Below the pieces are notes generated by a model that saw nothing but the letters and a program-made list of their open reading frames with translations, did no database searches and was not told the DNA's origin. This document shows positions 1-11,157 of a DNA stretch of 64,000 bases, one piece after another (the stretch's first letter is position 1; each line of letters opens with the position of its first letter). This DNA comes from Actinacidiphila epipremni. GTDB taxonomy: Bacteria > Actinomycetota > Actinomycetes > Streptomycetales > Streptomycetaceae. Where the stretch lies: contig NZ_JAATEJ010000031.1 of NCBI RefSeq assembly GCF_012034175.1, positions 23,926-87,925 on the forward strand. The letters are read 5' to 3'. Position numbers and translations under genes: made by a program.

Positions 1-1292
<1,292 letters not shown>

Positions 1293-1383
1293 GCCTCCAT
1301 CCTGCCTCGCCGCACCGACAGCCCGCTGACCTCGATCGCCGCCCTGTGGATAACTTCTGGCGCGGCCACGCCACAATGGCCTC

Positions 1384-2229
1384 ATGACCCCGCGCGAGCA
1401 GGCCCGGCACTGGGAGCACCCCGCGCTGCCGGGCGTCGACCTGCTGCGGGCCCGCTACGTCCGGCACACCTTCTCCCGTCATGCCCATGACGGCTATGTC
1501 ATCGCCGCGGTCACCGGAGGGGTCGAGGGCATCGGCCTGCCGGACGGACCGGCGCGGGCCGGCGCCGGCGGCGTCGTCCTCATCAACCCCGAGACCCCGC
1601 ACTCGGCCTACGCGGGGACGGAAGAGGGCTGGGCGTACCACGTCCTCTATCCCGCACCGCACGTCGTCGCCGCGGTGGCCGCCGACCTGTCGGTCCCGCC
1701 GGGCACCCCCTCCTTCACGGCCACCGTCCTGCACGACCCCGCCACCGCCCGGATGGTCTCGGGCGTCCACGCGGCGGCCGAGAGAGACGACGCCCTCGCG
1801 GCCGATACCCGCCTGCGGCTCCTGCTCGCCCGCCTGCTCACCCGGCACGGCTCGGGACCGGTCACCGCACCGGGCGGCGCCGGCCGGACCGTCGCCGCCC
1901 GCGCCCGCGAGCTGCTGCTCGGCCGGCTCGCCGACCCGCCGAGCCTCGACGAGCTGGCCGCCGAGTTCGGCACCAGCCCCTTCGCCCTGCTCCGCGCGTT
2001 CAAGACCGCCTACGGCCTGCCCCCGCACGCCTGGCTGACCGGGGAGCGGGTCAGGGCCGCCCGCCGGCTGCTCGACACCGGCGTCCCACCCGCCCTCGCC
2101 GCGACCTGCGTCGGCTTCACCGACCAGCCGCACCTCAACCGCCATTTCACCCGGATCGTCGGCGTCCCGCCCGGCGCCTACCAGCGCGAGCGCAAGAACG
2201 TACAAGACCGGCCGCCGGCCGCTCCCTAG
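1384..2229 (+). CDS. AraC-family transcriptional regulator
   Basis: 281 residues. The N-terminal ~150 residues form a cupin-like arabinose-binding-type domain (H-x-H pattern near YVRHTFSRHAHDGYV, later NPETPHSAY). The C-terminal ~100 residues carry two helix-turn-helix motifs, the second with the FTDQPHLNRHFTRIVGVPPG signature. Its stop codon lies 9 bp before the azlC start, and azlD follows, so it is likely the local regulator of the branched-chain amino-acid exporter; the effector is unknown. A -10-like CACAAT ends 6 nt before the ATG, suggesting a leaderless message. Family certain, target inferred. Confidence 0.93.
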   Translation: MTPREQARHWEHPALPGVDLLRARYVRHTFSRHAHDGYVIAAVTGGVEGIGLPDGPARAGAGGVVLINPETPHSAYAGTEEGWAYHVLYPAPHVVAAVAADLSVPPGTPSFTATVLHDPATARMVSGVHAAAERDDALAADTRLRLLLARLLTRHGSGPVTAPGGAGRTVAARARELLLGRLADPPSLDELAAEFGTSPFALLRAFKTAYGLPPHAWLTGERVRAARRLLDTGVPPALAATCVGFTDQPHLNRHFTRIVGVPPGAYQRERKNVQDRPPAAP

Positions 2230-2238
2230 CCTGAACGG

Positions 2239-3051
2239 GTGACCGCAGCACCGATGTCCGGCCCGGCCGCCGGCCTGTCCGGCGACCCGTCCCCTGTCCC
2301 GTCCTCTGTCCCGTCCCGCTCCCGCGTGGTCCGTGACGCCCTCGGCGTCGGTGTGGCCGTGGGCCTGTCCGGTTTCGCCTTCGGCGTGACCTCCGCCGGC
2401 GCCGGGCTCACCGTGCTCCAAAGCTGCGTGCTCTCGCTGCTGGTCTTCACCGGCGCCTCCCAGTTCGCGCTGGTCGGGGCGCTCGGCGCGGGCGGCAACC
2501 CCTTCGCGGCGGCAGCCGGCGCCTTCTTCCTCGGCACCCGCAACGCCTTCTACGGGCTCCGGCTCTCCCAGATCCTCCGGCTGCCGGCGGCGCTGCGCCC
2601 GCTGGCCGCCCAGTGGGTCATCGACGAGACGTCCGCGGTCGCGCTGGCCCAGAAGGACCGCGCGAGCGCCCGGCTCGGCTTCACCGTGACGGGCGCGAGC
2701 CTGTACACGCTGTGGAACCTGACCACCCTCGGCGGCGCGCTGGGCGCCTCCGCGCTCGGCGACCCCGCCGCCTGGGGCCTGGACGCCGCCGGTCCCGCCG
2801 TCTTCCTCGCGCTGCTCGCCCCCATGCTCACAGGCCGCACCGAGCGGGCGGTCGCCGCGCTCGGCGCGGTCCTCGCCCTGACCTGCCTGCCGCTGCTCCC
2901 CGCCGGGGTGCCGGTGCTTGTCGCGGCCCTCGCCGCGCCCCTGGCGCTCGCCGCCGGGCGGGCCGCTCCGGCCCGGGCCCGGGCCCGGACGCGGCGCCGG
3001 TCCCGCCGGTCCCGCCGGTCGGGGAGGGCGGGCGCGGCGGGAAGCCCGTAG
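2239..3051 (+). CDS. azlC: AzlC-family branched-chain amino acid exporter subunit
   Basis: 270-residue integral membrane protein. It shows the AzlC hallmarks: GFAFGVTSAGAGLT early, then FTGASQFALVGALGAGG, then FLGTRNAFYGLRLS. About six to seven hydrophobic segments are visible. AzlC pairs with the small AzlD protein to export branched-chain amino acids or analogues such as azaleucine. The GTG start at 2239 is preceded at 6 nt by TAGCCT, which overlaps the upstream AraC stop codon and may be a leaderless promoter. The C-terminal ~25 residues are an arginine/serine-rich tail (RARARTRRRSRRSRRS) not normally part of the fold. Substrate not shown by sequence. Confidence 0.9.
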   Translation: MTAAPMSGPAAGLSGDPSPVPSSVPSRSRVVRDALGVGVAVGLSGFAFGVTSAGAGLTVLQSCVLSLLVFTGASQFALVGALGAGGNPFAAAAGAFFLGTRNAFYGLRLSQILRLPAALRPLAAQWVIDETSAVALAQKDRASARLGFTVTGASLYTLWNLTTLGGALGASALGDPAAWGLDAAGPAVFLALLAPMLTGRTERAVAALGAVLALTCLPLLPAGVPVLVAALAAPLALAAGRAAPARARARTRRRSRRSRRSGRAGAAGSP

Positions 3052-3118
3052 AGGAATCCGGCGGGACATCTGCCAGGACACCCATGAACAGGACATCCAT
3101 GAAGAAGGGGAAACGGCG

Positions 3119-3445
3119 ATGACGGGGGCCGCGGGCGCCTGGACGGCGATCGGCGTCACGGCCGCCGGCTGCTACGCCGTGAAGATGCTGGGCCTGTCGA
3201 TACCCGCGGGGCTGCTGGAGCGCCCGCTGGTCAAGCGGCTCGCGGCGCTGGTGCCGATCGCGCTGCTCGCCGCGCTCACCGCGCTGCAGACCTTCGGCAC
3301 CGATCAGCTGCGGCTCACGGTCGACGCGCGGACCGCGGGCCTGGCCGCCGCCTTCGTCGCGCTGCTGCTGCGGGCACCCTTCCTGGTGGTGATCGCCGCC
3401 GCAGTGGCCGTGACCGCCGCGCTGCGCGCCCTGGCAGGGCTGTGA
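3119..3445 (+). CDS. azlD: AzlD-family small exporter subunit
   Basis: 108 residues with four hydrophobic segments, the usual AzlD size. The sequence begins MTGAAGAWTAIGVTAAGCYA and contains the conserved LLERPLVKRLAALVPIALLAAL stretch. It partners AzlC 67 bp upstream, making the second half of the exporter. The ATG at 3119 is chosen because it follows a GAAGAAGGGG Shine-Dalgarno-like run and matches the family's N-terminus; the frame is open further upstream but that part is AzlC sequence read in another frame. Confidence 0.9.
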   Translation: MTGAAGAWTAIGVTAAGCYAVKMLGLSIPAGLLERPLVKRLAALVPIALLAALTALQTFGTDQLRLTVDARTAGLAAAFVALLLRAPFLVVIAAAVAVTAALRALAGL

Positions 3446-3491
3446 CGCCCGCGGCGCCGGTCCGGCCGGCCGGCGCGCGATACTGGCAGCC

Positions 3492-3686
3492 ATGCGGTTG
3501 ACGATTTTCTGGGAACGAATGCGCGCACACTTCGGTGAGGCGTACGCCGACTCCTTCGCGCGTGACCACGTCATGTCGGAGCTGGGCGGCCGGACGGTCG
3601 TCCAGGCGCTGGAGGACGGCTGGGAGGCCAAGGACGTCTGGCGCGCGGTGTGCGCCGCGATGGACGTGCCCGCCGCGAAGCGCTGA
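3492..3686 (+). CDS. DUF3046 family protein
   Basis: 64 residues, beginning MRLTIFWERMRAHFGEAYAD and ending in VWRAVCAAMDVPAAKR. This is the compact DUF3046 family, found almost only in actinobacteria and often just upstream of recA, as here. The function is unknown. It is soluble, with a predicted helix-turn-helix-like alternation of short helices. The ATG is preceded closely by GATACT, compatible with a very short leader. Confidence 0.88.
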   Translation: MRLTIFWERMRAHFGEAYADSFARDHVMSELGGRTVVQALEDGWEAKDVWRAVCAAMDVPAAKR

Positions 3687-3762
3687 GTCGCGGCTGCCCG
3701 GCCGGCGGTCCCGGCGGGGCCGGGGTGGCCGGGCCTGGCACGGAGCGGCACCTCTGCGCCGA

Positions 3763-4962
3763 ATGAGTCGACAGCAGGACTTTCCGGGCGCTCAAGGTGA
3801 CACTTGGCCCGTGGCAGGAACCGACGACACCCCCGAGCCGGCCACGCCTCCTGCCCAGCCGCCGGCCGACGGACCCGGCCCGCCCGGCCCACCCCGCCGC
3901 CCGCGCGGGCCCCGCGCCCGCATGCCGCGCTGGCTGCCGCGCGCCCTGATCCTCGCGCTCGCCCTCGTCGCCTGCTACCAGTTCGCGCACTGGGTCTTCG
4001 GGCGGCTCGTCGGACTGCTCGTCAACGTCCTCATCTCGTTCTTCTGCGCCGTGGCCATCGAACCGGCGGTGCACTGGATGGCCGGCCGCGGGATCCGCCG
4101 CGGCGCCGCCACCGGCCTGGTCATGCTGGGGGTCCTGATCGCCGCCGCGGGATTCCTGCTCGCCCTCGGCTCGCTGCTCGTCGACCAGATCGGCACCATC
4201 GTCCGCAACCTGCCGCAGTACGTCGACGACGTGGTGCGGTGGATCAACCGGACCTTCCACTCCCACCTGGAGACCGGCAAGCTCCGCGACAACGTCCTGC
4301 ACTCCGACTGGGTGCGCACCTACCTCGCCAACGGGGCGAGCAGCGTGTGGGGGCTCTCGGCGACCCTCATCGGCACGGTGTTCCAGCTCTTCACCGTGCT
4401 GCTGTTCACCTACTACTTCGCCGCCGACGGCCCGCGGCTGCGGTGCACCCTGTGCTCAGTCCTGCCGCCCGAGCGCCAGGCGGAGGTGCTGCGCGCCTGG
4501 GACATCGCGGTCGCCAAGACCGGCGGCTACCTCTACTCGCGCGCGCTGATGGCGCTGGTCTCCGGGATCGCCCACTACGTCCTCTTCCAGGTCCTCGGCA
4601 TCCCTTATGCGCCGGCGCTGGGCGTCTGGGTGGGGCTGGTCTCGCAGTTCATCCCCACCGTGGGCACCTACCTCGCGGGCGCGCTGCCCATCCTGATCGC
4701 GCTCAGCGTGGACCCCTGGGACGCGTTGTGGGTGCTCTGCTTCGTCGTGGTCTACCAGCAGTTCGAGAACTACCTGCTCCAGCCGCGGATCACCGCGCGC
4801 ACCGTGGACATCCACCCCGCGGTCGCCTTCGGGTCGGTCGTGGCGGGAACGGCCCTGCTCGGCGCGGTGGGCGCGCTCATCGCGATCCCCGTGACCGCGA
4901 CGTTGCAGGGGTTCTTCGCCGCCTACGTGCGACGCTACGAGGTGGCCGACCCGCGGGACTGA
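3763..4962 (+). CDS. AI-2E family (YdiK/PerM-type) permease
   Basis: 399 residues. The N-terminal ~50 residues are proline-rich and disordered. Eight or so membrane segments follow, in the pattern of the AI-2E/UPF0118 exporter family: two helices, a long extracytoplasmic loop (about 110-200), then a helix block with GLVSQFIPTVGTYLAGALP, VVYQQFENYLLQPRI and the closing VGALIAIPVTAT. Members are putative transporters of small signals or cell-wall-related substrates; the substrate here is not predictable. The ATG at 3763 is chosen; an in-frame GTG at 3811 with AAGGTG upstream would remove 16 residues and is almost as likely. Confidence 0.85.
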   Translation: MSRQQDFPGAQGDTWPVAGTDDTPEPATPPAQPPADGPGPPGPPRRPRGPRARMPRWLPRALILALALVACYQFAHWVFGRLVGLLVNVLISFFCAVAIEPAVHWMAGRGIRRGAATGLVMLGVLIAAAGFLLALGSLLVDQIGTIVRNLPQYVDDVVRWINRTFHSHLETGKLRDNVLHSDWVRTYLANGASSVWGLSATLIGTVFQLFTVLLFTYYFAADGPRLRCTLCSVLPPERQAEVLRAWDIAVAKTGGYLYSRALMALVSGIAHYVLFQVLGIPYAPALGVWVGLVSQFIPTVGTYLAGALPILIALSVDPWDALWVLCFVVVYQQFENYLLQPRITARTVDIHPAVAFGSVVAGTALLGAVGALIAIPVTATLQGFFAAYVRRYEVADPRD

Positions 4963-4978
4963 CCGCCCGGCGGGTCGC

Positions 4979-5008
4979 TTGACACGGAATTCGAACATCC
5001 ATTCTTAT
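4979..5008 (+). promoter_or_regulatory. recA promoter with LexA (SOS) box
   Basis: A -35 TTGACA at 4979-4984 is followed 18 bp later by a -10-like TCTTAT at 5003-5008. Between and over them lies GAAC-ATCC-ATTC (4993-5004), one mismatch from the Gram-positive LexA operator GAAC-N4-GTTC. Placement inside the core promoter is right for repression. The leader to the recA ATG at 5179 is about 165 nt. Confidence 0.8.
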
Positions 5009-5178
5009 GGGTGCGCGCGGAAGGAATTTTCGCGTCGGCGGCCCCGGCACCGCCGGGCAACCGGGCGGAGCCGCCCAAGTTATCCACAGGTCGGAGCGAC
5101 GTTCCGGGCGCGTTGTCAGTGGCAGGCGCTAGCGTCGTGGACGTGAAGCGATCGAACCAGACATCCCGGGTGGAACCC

Positions 5179-6294
<1,116 letters not shown>

Positions 6295-6298
6295 CGCC

Positions 6299-6877
6299 AT
6301 GGCGGGCAGGTCCCAGAAGCGCGGCGGCCCTTCCGAGTCGAGGGCCTCGCAAGAGCCGCCGCTCAGTCCCGAAGAGCAGGCGCGGGCGGTGTGCCTGCGC
6401 CTGCTCACCGGGGGTCCCCGCACCCGCAGGCAGTTGGCCGACGCCCTGCGCAAGCGGGAGATCCCCGACGAGGTGGCCGAGCACGTCCTGGAGCGCTTCC
6501 AGGACGTGGGCCTGATCGACGACCAGGCGTTCGCGACCGCCTGGGTGGAGTCCCGGCACCGCGGCCGGGGCCTGGCCCGCCGGGCCCTGGCCATGGAGCT
6601 GCGGCACCGCGGGGTGGAGGCCGAGCTGGTGAGCGAGGCCGTCGGCCTGCTCGACCCCGAGCAGGAGGAGCAGACCGCGCGCGCCCTCGTCCAGCGGCGG
6701 CTGCCCGGCACCCGCGGCCTGGACCGCGACCGGCGCATCCGGCGGCTCGCCGGCATGCTCGCCCGCAAGGGGTACGGCGAGGGCCTGGCGCTGAAGGTGG
6801 TGCGCGACGCCCTCGCCGCCGAAGCGGAGACGGCCGACGAGGCCGGCGAGGCCGGCGACCCCGAGCCTTGGGAGTGA
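6299..6877 (+). CDS. recX: Regulatory protein RecX
   Basis: 192 residues, rich in arginine, glutamate and leucine, built of repeated three-helix units. Family landmarks are RTRRQLADALRKREIP, FQDVGLIDDQAFATAWVESR and RGRGLARRALAMELR. RecX binds RecA filaments and limits their activity. It starts 4 bp after the recA stop, so the genes are surely co-transcribed and probably translationally coupled. The C-terminus is a short acidic tail (EAETADEAGEAGDPEPWE). Confidence 0.95.
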   Translation: MAGRSQKRGGPSESRASQEPPLSPEEQARAVCLRLLTGGPRTRRQLADALRKREIPDEVAEHVLERFQDVGLIDDQAFATAWVESRHRGRGLARRALAMELRHRGVEAELVSEAVGLLDPEQEEQTARALVQRRLPGTRGLDRDRRIRRLAGMLARKGYGEGLALKVVRDALAAEAETADEAGEAGDPEPWE

Positions 6878-6924
6878 CCCACCGGGCCCGCTTCGACCAG
6901 CCCGGCCGCCCGCCGGGGTCGGCT

Positions 6925-8604
6925 CTAGCGGCTGTGCCCGCCCACCCGGGTGCCCGGCGGTTCTGCGTCGTCGGGGACGTCGTCCGTGTCGTCCCCGGCC
7001 GCCATCGGCGGGCCGCCACGGGCCAGGTCGGCGTACGAGTACAGCTCCGCGGGACGGCAGCCCACCATCGTCGTGACCAGATGCCCGTCCGGCCGGATCA
7101 GCAGCACGCTGTGCGCCGTCGCCCCCGGATACGACTCGGCCACCAGCAGCTCGGCCGGAGTCGGCAGCGCCGCGACCGCCGACGCGAGCCGGGGCATCAG
7201 CCCGGCCGTCAGCCAGTGCCTGCTCTCCCACACCCCGGTGCCCGGCGCGATGAGCAGCACCACGAGCCCGCGCCCCAGCCGCTCCCGCAGCCGCCCGACG
7301 GTGCCGTCCAGCGCCGTCACCTGCACGTCGTCGACCCGCCCGCCCGGCGGCGTGTCGCACCCGGCCAGCAGCGGCGAGGCGCCCGACCTGCCGCCTCCGG
7401 TCCGTGCCGCCGGCACCGCCAGCGGCGAGCGCGCGTAGACCCGCGACGTGGCGGCCGTACCCCGCCCCAGATGGCTGTCGGTCAGCAGCTCCGCCTGCCC
7501 CCGCGCCGACCCCGACAGCAGCGACTGCCGCACTGTCTGCCACGCCCCGCTCGCCCGCACCAGCGGCAGCGCCTGGTCGGTGGCCCGCAGCCGGGCGCCC
7601 ACCGCGCCGCGCCGCTCGGCCTCGTAACTGTCCAGCAGCACCTTCGACGCGCCGTCGTGCCACGCCAGCGCCAGCTTCCAGGACAGGTTCTCCGCGTCCC
7701 GCAGCCCCTCCTCGACGCTCTGCGCGCCCAGCGCCCCCATCAGATGCGCCGCGTCCCCGGCCAGGAAGACCCGGCCGGTGCGCCACCGCCGGGCCAGCCG
7801 CTGATGCACCGCGTAGTCCGCCGAGCCCACAACCTCGTACGGCACCACGCTCCCGCACCAGGCGGTCAGCGTGCCCCGCAGCCGCTCCACCAGCGCGTCC
7901 GGGGTCAGCGCCCGGGCCTGGGCCGGCAGCAGCCAGTCCAGCCGCCACAGCCCCTCCCGCAGCGGCCGGGCGGTGATCTCCTGCCCGGCCGGCGCGCCCG
8001 GCGGATCGCGGTGCAGCAGCGCCACTCCGGGCTCGGGCAGCTCGGCCCGCACCACGGCGACGGCGTGCCGGTCCACCGCCGTACGGCCGGGGAAGCGCAC
8101 CCCGAGCAGCTTGCGCACCGTCGACCGCGGGCCGTCGCAGCCCACCAGGAAGCTGCCGCGCCACCAGGTGTCGTGCGAGCCGCCGGTGTGGACGGTGACC
8201 CCGCGCCCGTCCTGCTCCAGCGCGTCCACCCGGCATCCCGCGACGATCCGCACCGAGCCGCAGCCCAGCAGCGCCTGCCGCAGCCCGTCCTCCAGCCGGT
8301 CCTGCGCGAGATGCACCGGCGCGTCCTGCGCGCCGAAGTCGATACGCGCGACCTCCGCGCGCTTGCGGACCGTACGCCAGCCGCGCCAGACCGCCCCGTC
8401 CTCGCGCAACGACCGGTGGCCGAGGCGTTCGACCAGCGCCGCGGCGGCCGGGGCGAGCACCGCCGTACGCGACCGCCGCAGCCCCTCGGCGCCGGCGATC
8501 ACCTCCGTCTCGTCCAGCAGGATGACGGGGACGTCGCGGCGGGCCAGCGCGAGGGCGAGGGCCAGGCCGACCGGGCCTGCCCCCGCGACGATCACCGGGT
8601 CCAC
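6925..8604 (-). CDS. FAD-dependent aromatic monooxygenase
   Basis: 559 residues, group A flavoprotein hydroxylase layout. The FAD-binding GAGPVG is at about residues 8-13, the DG motif GCDGPRSTVRK at about 155-165, and the GD motif VFLAGDAAHLMG at about 279-290. A C-terminal thioredoxin-like domain of the phenol/pentachlorophenol hydroxylase type follows. Such enzymes hydroxylate phenols or polyketide-like aromatics using NAD(P)H and O2; the substrate is unknown. The GTG at 8602-8604 is chosen because CCGGAGA precedes it and the FAD motif starts at once; an upstream extension would have no family match. It is transcribed away from the two-component system and is not part of an obvious pathway cluster. 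Confidence 0.85.
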   Translation of the reverse strand: MDPVIVAGAGPVGLALALALARRDVPVILLDETEVIAGAEGLRRSRTAVLAPAAAALVERLGHRSLREDGAVWRGWRTVRKRAEVARIDFGAQDAPVHLAQDRLEDGLRQALLGCGSVRIVAGCRVDALEQDGRGVTVHTGGSHDTWWRGSFLVGCDGPRSTVRKLLGVRFPGRTAVDRHAVAVVRAELPEPGVALLHRDPPGAPAGQEITARPLREGLWRLDWLLPAQARALTPDALVERLRGTLTAWCGSVVPYEVVGSADYAVHQRLARRWRTGRVFLAGDAAHLMGALGAQSVEEGLRDAENLSWKLALAWHDGASKVLLDSYEAERRGAVGARLRATDQALPLVRASGAWQTVRQSLLSGSARGQAELLTDSHLGRGTAATSRVYARSPLAVPAARTGGGRSGASPLLAGCDTPPGGRVDDVQVTALDGTVGRLRERLGRGLVVLLIAPGTGVWESRHWLTAGLMPRLASAVAALPTPAELLVAESYPGATAHSVLLIRPDGHLVTTMVGCRPAELYSYADLARGGPPMAAGDDTDDVPDDAEPPGTRVGGHSR

Positions 8605-8640
8605 GCAGCGGTCTCCGGAAAGAATGCGGTCACAAAGCGT

Positions 8641-8669
8641 ATGCAACTCACTGCGCCTGCCCGCGTCAA
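8641..8669 (-). promoter_or_regulatory. Candidate promoter of the FAD monooxygenase
   Basis: On the minus strand, TTGACG (8669-8664), a 17-bp spacer and TTGCAT (8646-8641). The resulting leader would be about 30 nt before the GTG at 8604. Confidence 0.5.
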
Positions 8670-8746
8670 GCGAGAGCCGCACGTCGGCGCGGTGCGCGGA
8701 CGGCGCACCGGGGCACTGCCCGGGCACGCGCGGGCGCCGTGGGCGC

Positions 8747-8794
8747 GTACCGGCTCGGTAACGGTCGGCACCGCGAGCCGGTACCCCCTTGACG
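8747..8794 (+). promoter_or_regulatory. 11-bp inverted repeat next to the response-regulator promoter
   Basis: GTACCGGCTCG (8747-8757) and its exact reverse complement CGAGCCGGTAC (8774-8784) are separated by 16 nt. Four bases further on is a -35-like TTGACG (8789-8794), with a weak TGGATT at 8814-8819. The position suggests an operator for autoregulation of the two-component genes, or for both divergent transcripts. A transcription terminator is unlikely because no gene points into it from either side. Confidence 0.5.
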
Positions 8795-8851
8795 CACCCC
8801 CGGCGAATCGGAGTGGATTCCGTCACAGGAAACGGAAGGAGGAGCCACACG

Positions 8852-9604
8852 ATGCGGCTGCTGCTGGTGGAGGACGACGACCGGGTTGCCGCGGCCGTCT
8901 CGGCGCTCCTCGGCAAGCACGGTTTCGACGTCAGGCACGCCCGCAGCGGCGAGGAGGCGATCCAGGCCCTGCTGCCCGACGGCGGCCCCGCCTTCGACTG
9001 CGTCCTGCTCGACCTCGGCCTGCCCGACCAGGACGGCTTCGAGGTGTGCAGCCGGATCCGGCGCAGGACGGCCACGCCGGTGATCATGGTCACCGCCCGG
9101 GCCGACGTCCGCTCCCGGATCCACGGCCTGAACCTGGGCGCCGACGACTACGTCGTCAAGCCGTACGACACCGGCGAGCTGCTCGCCCGCATCCATGCCG
9201 TCAGCCGCCGTCCACCGCTGCGCGCCCAGGACCCCGCTCCGCCCGAGTCCGGCACCGGCGGAGCCCCGGCGGGCGGGCAGGGCGACGTCGCGGCGGCGCA
9301 GCGCACCCGGCTGCAGCTCGGCCCGGTCGCCATCGAACTGGCGACCCGCCGGGTCACCGTGCACGGCGAGGCGGTTCTGCTGACCCGCAAGGAGTTCGAC
9401 CTGCTGGCCCTGCTCGCCGGGCGGCCCGGAGTGGTCTTCCGCCGCGAGCAGATCATCAGCGAGGTGTGGCGGACGGCGTGGGAGGGTACGGGCCGCACCC
9501 TGGAGGTGCATGTGGCGTCCCTGCGGTCCAAGCTGCGCGTCCCCGCCATGATCGAGACGGTCCGCGGGGTGGGCTACCGCCTCGTCGTGCCGCCCGCCGG
9601 CTGA
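8852..9604 (+). CDS. OmpR/PhoB-family response regulator
   Basis: 250 residues. The receiver domain has the acidic pair in VEDDD (residues 7-10), phospho-acceptor Asp at about 54 in VLLDLGLPDQDG and conserved Lys in DYVVKPYD. The C-terminal winged helix (about 155-248) shows VLLTRKEFDLLALLAGRPG and TLEVHVASLRSKLR, ending in the family's VRGVGYRLV. A linker of ~30 residues rich in Pro/Gly/Ala joins the two. The ATG at 8852 follows a strong GGAAGGAGGAG ribosome site. The partner kinase starts 24 bp downstream. From memory S. coelicolor has a pair at the same place (SCO5784/SCO5785), said to affect antibiotic production timing; equivalence here is inferred from position. Confidence 0.93.
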   Translation: MRLLLVEDDDRVAAAVSALLGKHGFDVRHARSGEEAIQALLPDGGPAFDCVLLDLGLPDQDGFEVCSRIRRRTATPVIMVTARADVRSRIHGLNLGADDYVVKPYDTGELLARIHAVSRRPPLRAQDPAPPESGTGGAPAGGQGDVAAAQRTRLQLGPVAIELATRRVTVHGEAVLLTRKEFDLLALLAGRPGVVFRREQIISEVWRTAWEGTGRTLEVHVASLRSKLRVPAMIETVRGVGYRLVVPPAG

Positions 9605-9628
9605 CCCGCCCCCGCCCCGGTTCCGCCC

Positions 9629-11062
9629 GTGCGCACCCGACTCCTCCCGCTGCTCATCGTGCTGATGGCGGGCGTCCTGCTGGCCCTGGGCGTCCCGCTG
9701 GCCGTGAGCCAGGCCGCCGCCCAGCAGCAGCGCGTCGTCGTCGACCGCATCGACGACACCACGCGCTTCGCCTCGCTCGCGCAGTTCGTCACCTCGCGGG
9801 ACGAGGAGGAGCAGTCCCTCGTGGACAGCGTGGACGACGAACGGCTGCACACATTGCGCACGGAACTGGCCCGCTACCAGCAGCTCTACCGCATCAGCGC
9901 GGGTGTCTTCTACCGCGACAGCACCGCCATGGCCGAGGCGCCGCAGAACTGGCAGCTCCCCGCAGAGGGAGAGCTCTACGACGCCTACGAGTCCGCGCTG
10001 CTGGGCCGGCGCGCCCACGACCCGGCGCAGGTGTGGCCCTGGCAGCATCGCAGGCTCGCCATCGCCTCGCCCATTGTGCGGGACGGCGACGTCGTGGCGG
10101 TCGTCGTCACCGACTCGCCCACCGGCGCACTGCGCTCGCGCATCCTGCACGGCTGGATGCTGCTGGCGGCCGGCGAACTCGCGGCAATGGTCATCGCCGT
10201 GCTGTGCGCGGTACGGCTCACCGGATGGGTGCTGCTCCCGGTCGCCAAGCTCGACCGCGTCACCCATGACATCGCCACCGGCCGCATGAAGTCCCGGGTC
10301 GGGGCGGCCGGCGGGCCGCCCGAACTGCGCCGGCTCATGCGCTCCTTCAACGAGATGGCCGACAACGTCGAAGCCGTGCTGGAGCAGCAGCGGGCCTTCG
10401 TCGCCGACGCCTCCCACCAATTGCGCAACCCGCTGTCCGCGCTGCTGCTGCGCATCGAGCTGCTCGGCCTGGAGCTGCCCGAGGGCCACACCGAGGCCGA
10501 GTCGGTCAAGGAGGAAGGGCACCGGCTCGCCCAGGTGCTGGACGATCTGCTGGGTCTCGCGGTCGCGGAGAGCTCCGGGGGCCACCTGGACATCATCGAC
10601 GTCGCCGAGATGGCCCGTACGCGGACCACGGCCTGGCGTCCGGTCGCCGACCGGGCCGACGTCGACCTGGAGTTCACCGCGCCGCTCGACGGCGCCCCGG
10701 TGACCGGCTGGGCGGATTCCGTGGCCCTTTCCAGCGCCCTGGACGCGGTGCTGGACAACGCGATCAAGTTCACCCCGGCGGGAGCCGCGGTCACGGTCGC
10801 CGTGCGGGCCGAGGACGACAGCGTGGCCCTCGTGGTCGCCGACGGCGGCCCCGGGCTCGGCGACGAGGAACTGGCCAGGATCGGCGACCGGTTCTGGCGC
10901 AGCGCCCGGCACCAGAACGTCCAGGGCTCCGGCCTCGGGCTGTCGATCGCCCGGGCGCTGCTGCGGCAGGGCGGCGGCGCCATCACGTACGACCACCACC
11001 ACCCGTCCGGGCTGGAAGTGACCCTCAGCGTGCCGCGTACGGCGCCCGTACCGGCCCTCTGA
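9629..11062 (+). CDS. Sensor histidine kinase
   Basis: 477 residues. An N-terminal membrane helix (about 4-27), an extracytoplasmic sensor of ~140 residues, a second membrane helix (about 170-195) and a HAMP linker precede the kinase core. The phosphorylated His is about residue 263 in DASHQLRNPL; the ATPase domain has N box DAVLDNAIKFTPAG and G boxes VADGGPGLG and GSGLGLSIARALL. It presumably phosphorylates the response regulator 24 bp upstream. The GTG at 9629 immediately precedes the RTRLLPLLIVLMAG membrane anchor. The signal is unknown, but the neighbouring TAXI-type binding protein may be connected. Confidence 0.92.
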   Translation: MRTRLLPLLIVLMAGVLLALGVPLAVSQAAAQQQRVVVDRIDDTTRFASLAQFVTSRDEEEQSLVDSVDDERLHTLRTELARYQQLYRISAGVFYRDSTAMAEAPQNWQLPAEGELYDAYESALLGRRAHDPAQVWPWQHRRLAIASPIVRDGDVVAVVVTDSPTGALRSRILHGWMLLAAGELAAMVIAVLCAVRLTGWVLLPVAKLDRVTHDIATGRMKSRVGAAGGPPELRRLMRSFNEMADNVEAVLEQQRAFVADASHQLRNPLSALLLRIELLGLELPEGHTEAESVKEEGHRLAQVLDDLLGLAVAESSGGHLDIIDVAEMARTRTTAWRPVADRADVDLEFTAPLDGAPVTGWADSVALSSALDAVLDNAIKFTPAGAAVTVAVRAEDDSVALVVADGGPGLGDEELARIGDRFWRSARHQNVQGSGLGLSIARALLRQGGGAITYDHHHPSGLEVTLSVPRTAPVPAL

Positions 11063-11157
11063 CGGCTCCGCCGCCCGTTCCCGGGCAGGCCCGGCCGCGG
11101 GGCCCTCAGACGGCGTTCCACGGCGTCAGGGCGCCGGGAAGCCGGGGCGTCGAGGTG

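Noticed and set aside
8747..8784. Rho-independent terminator
   Set aside because: Genes on both sides diverge, so nothing needs terminating here.
6391..10269. Plus-strand frame of about 1290 codons across recX, the monooxygenase and the response regulator
   Set aside because: Runs through three better-supported genes in other frames; Arg/Pro-rich low-complexity product.
11063..11157. Terminator between the histidine kinase and TAXI genes
   Set aside because: GGCCC/GGGCC pairing is only 5 bp; not distinguishable from background at this GC content.
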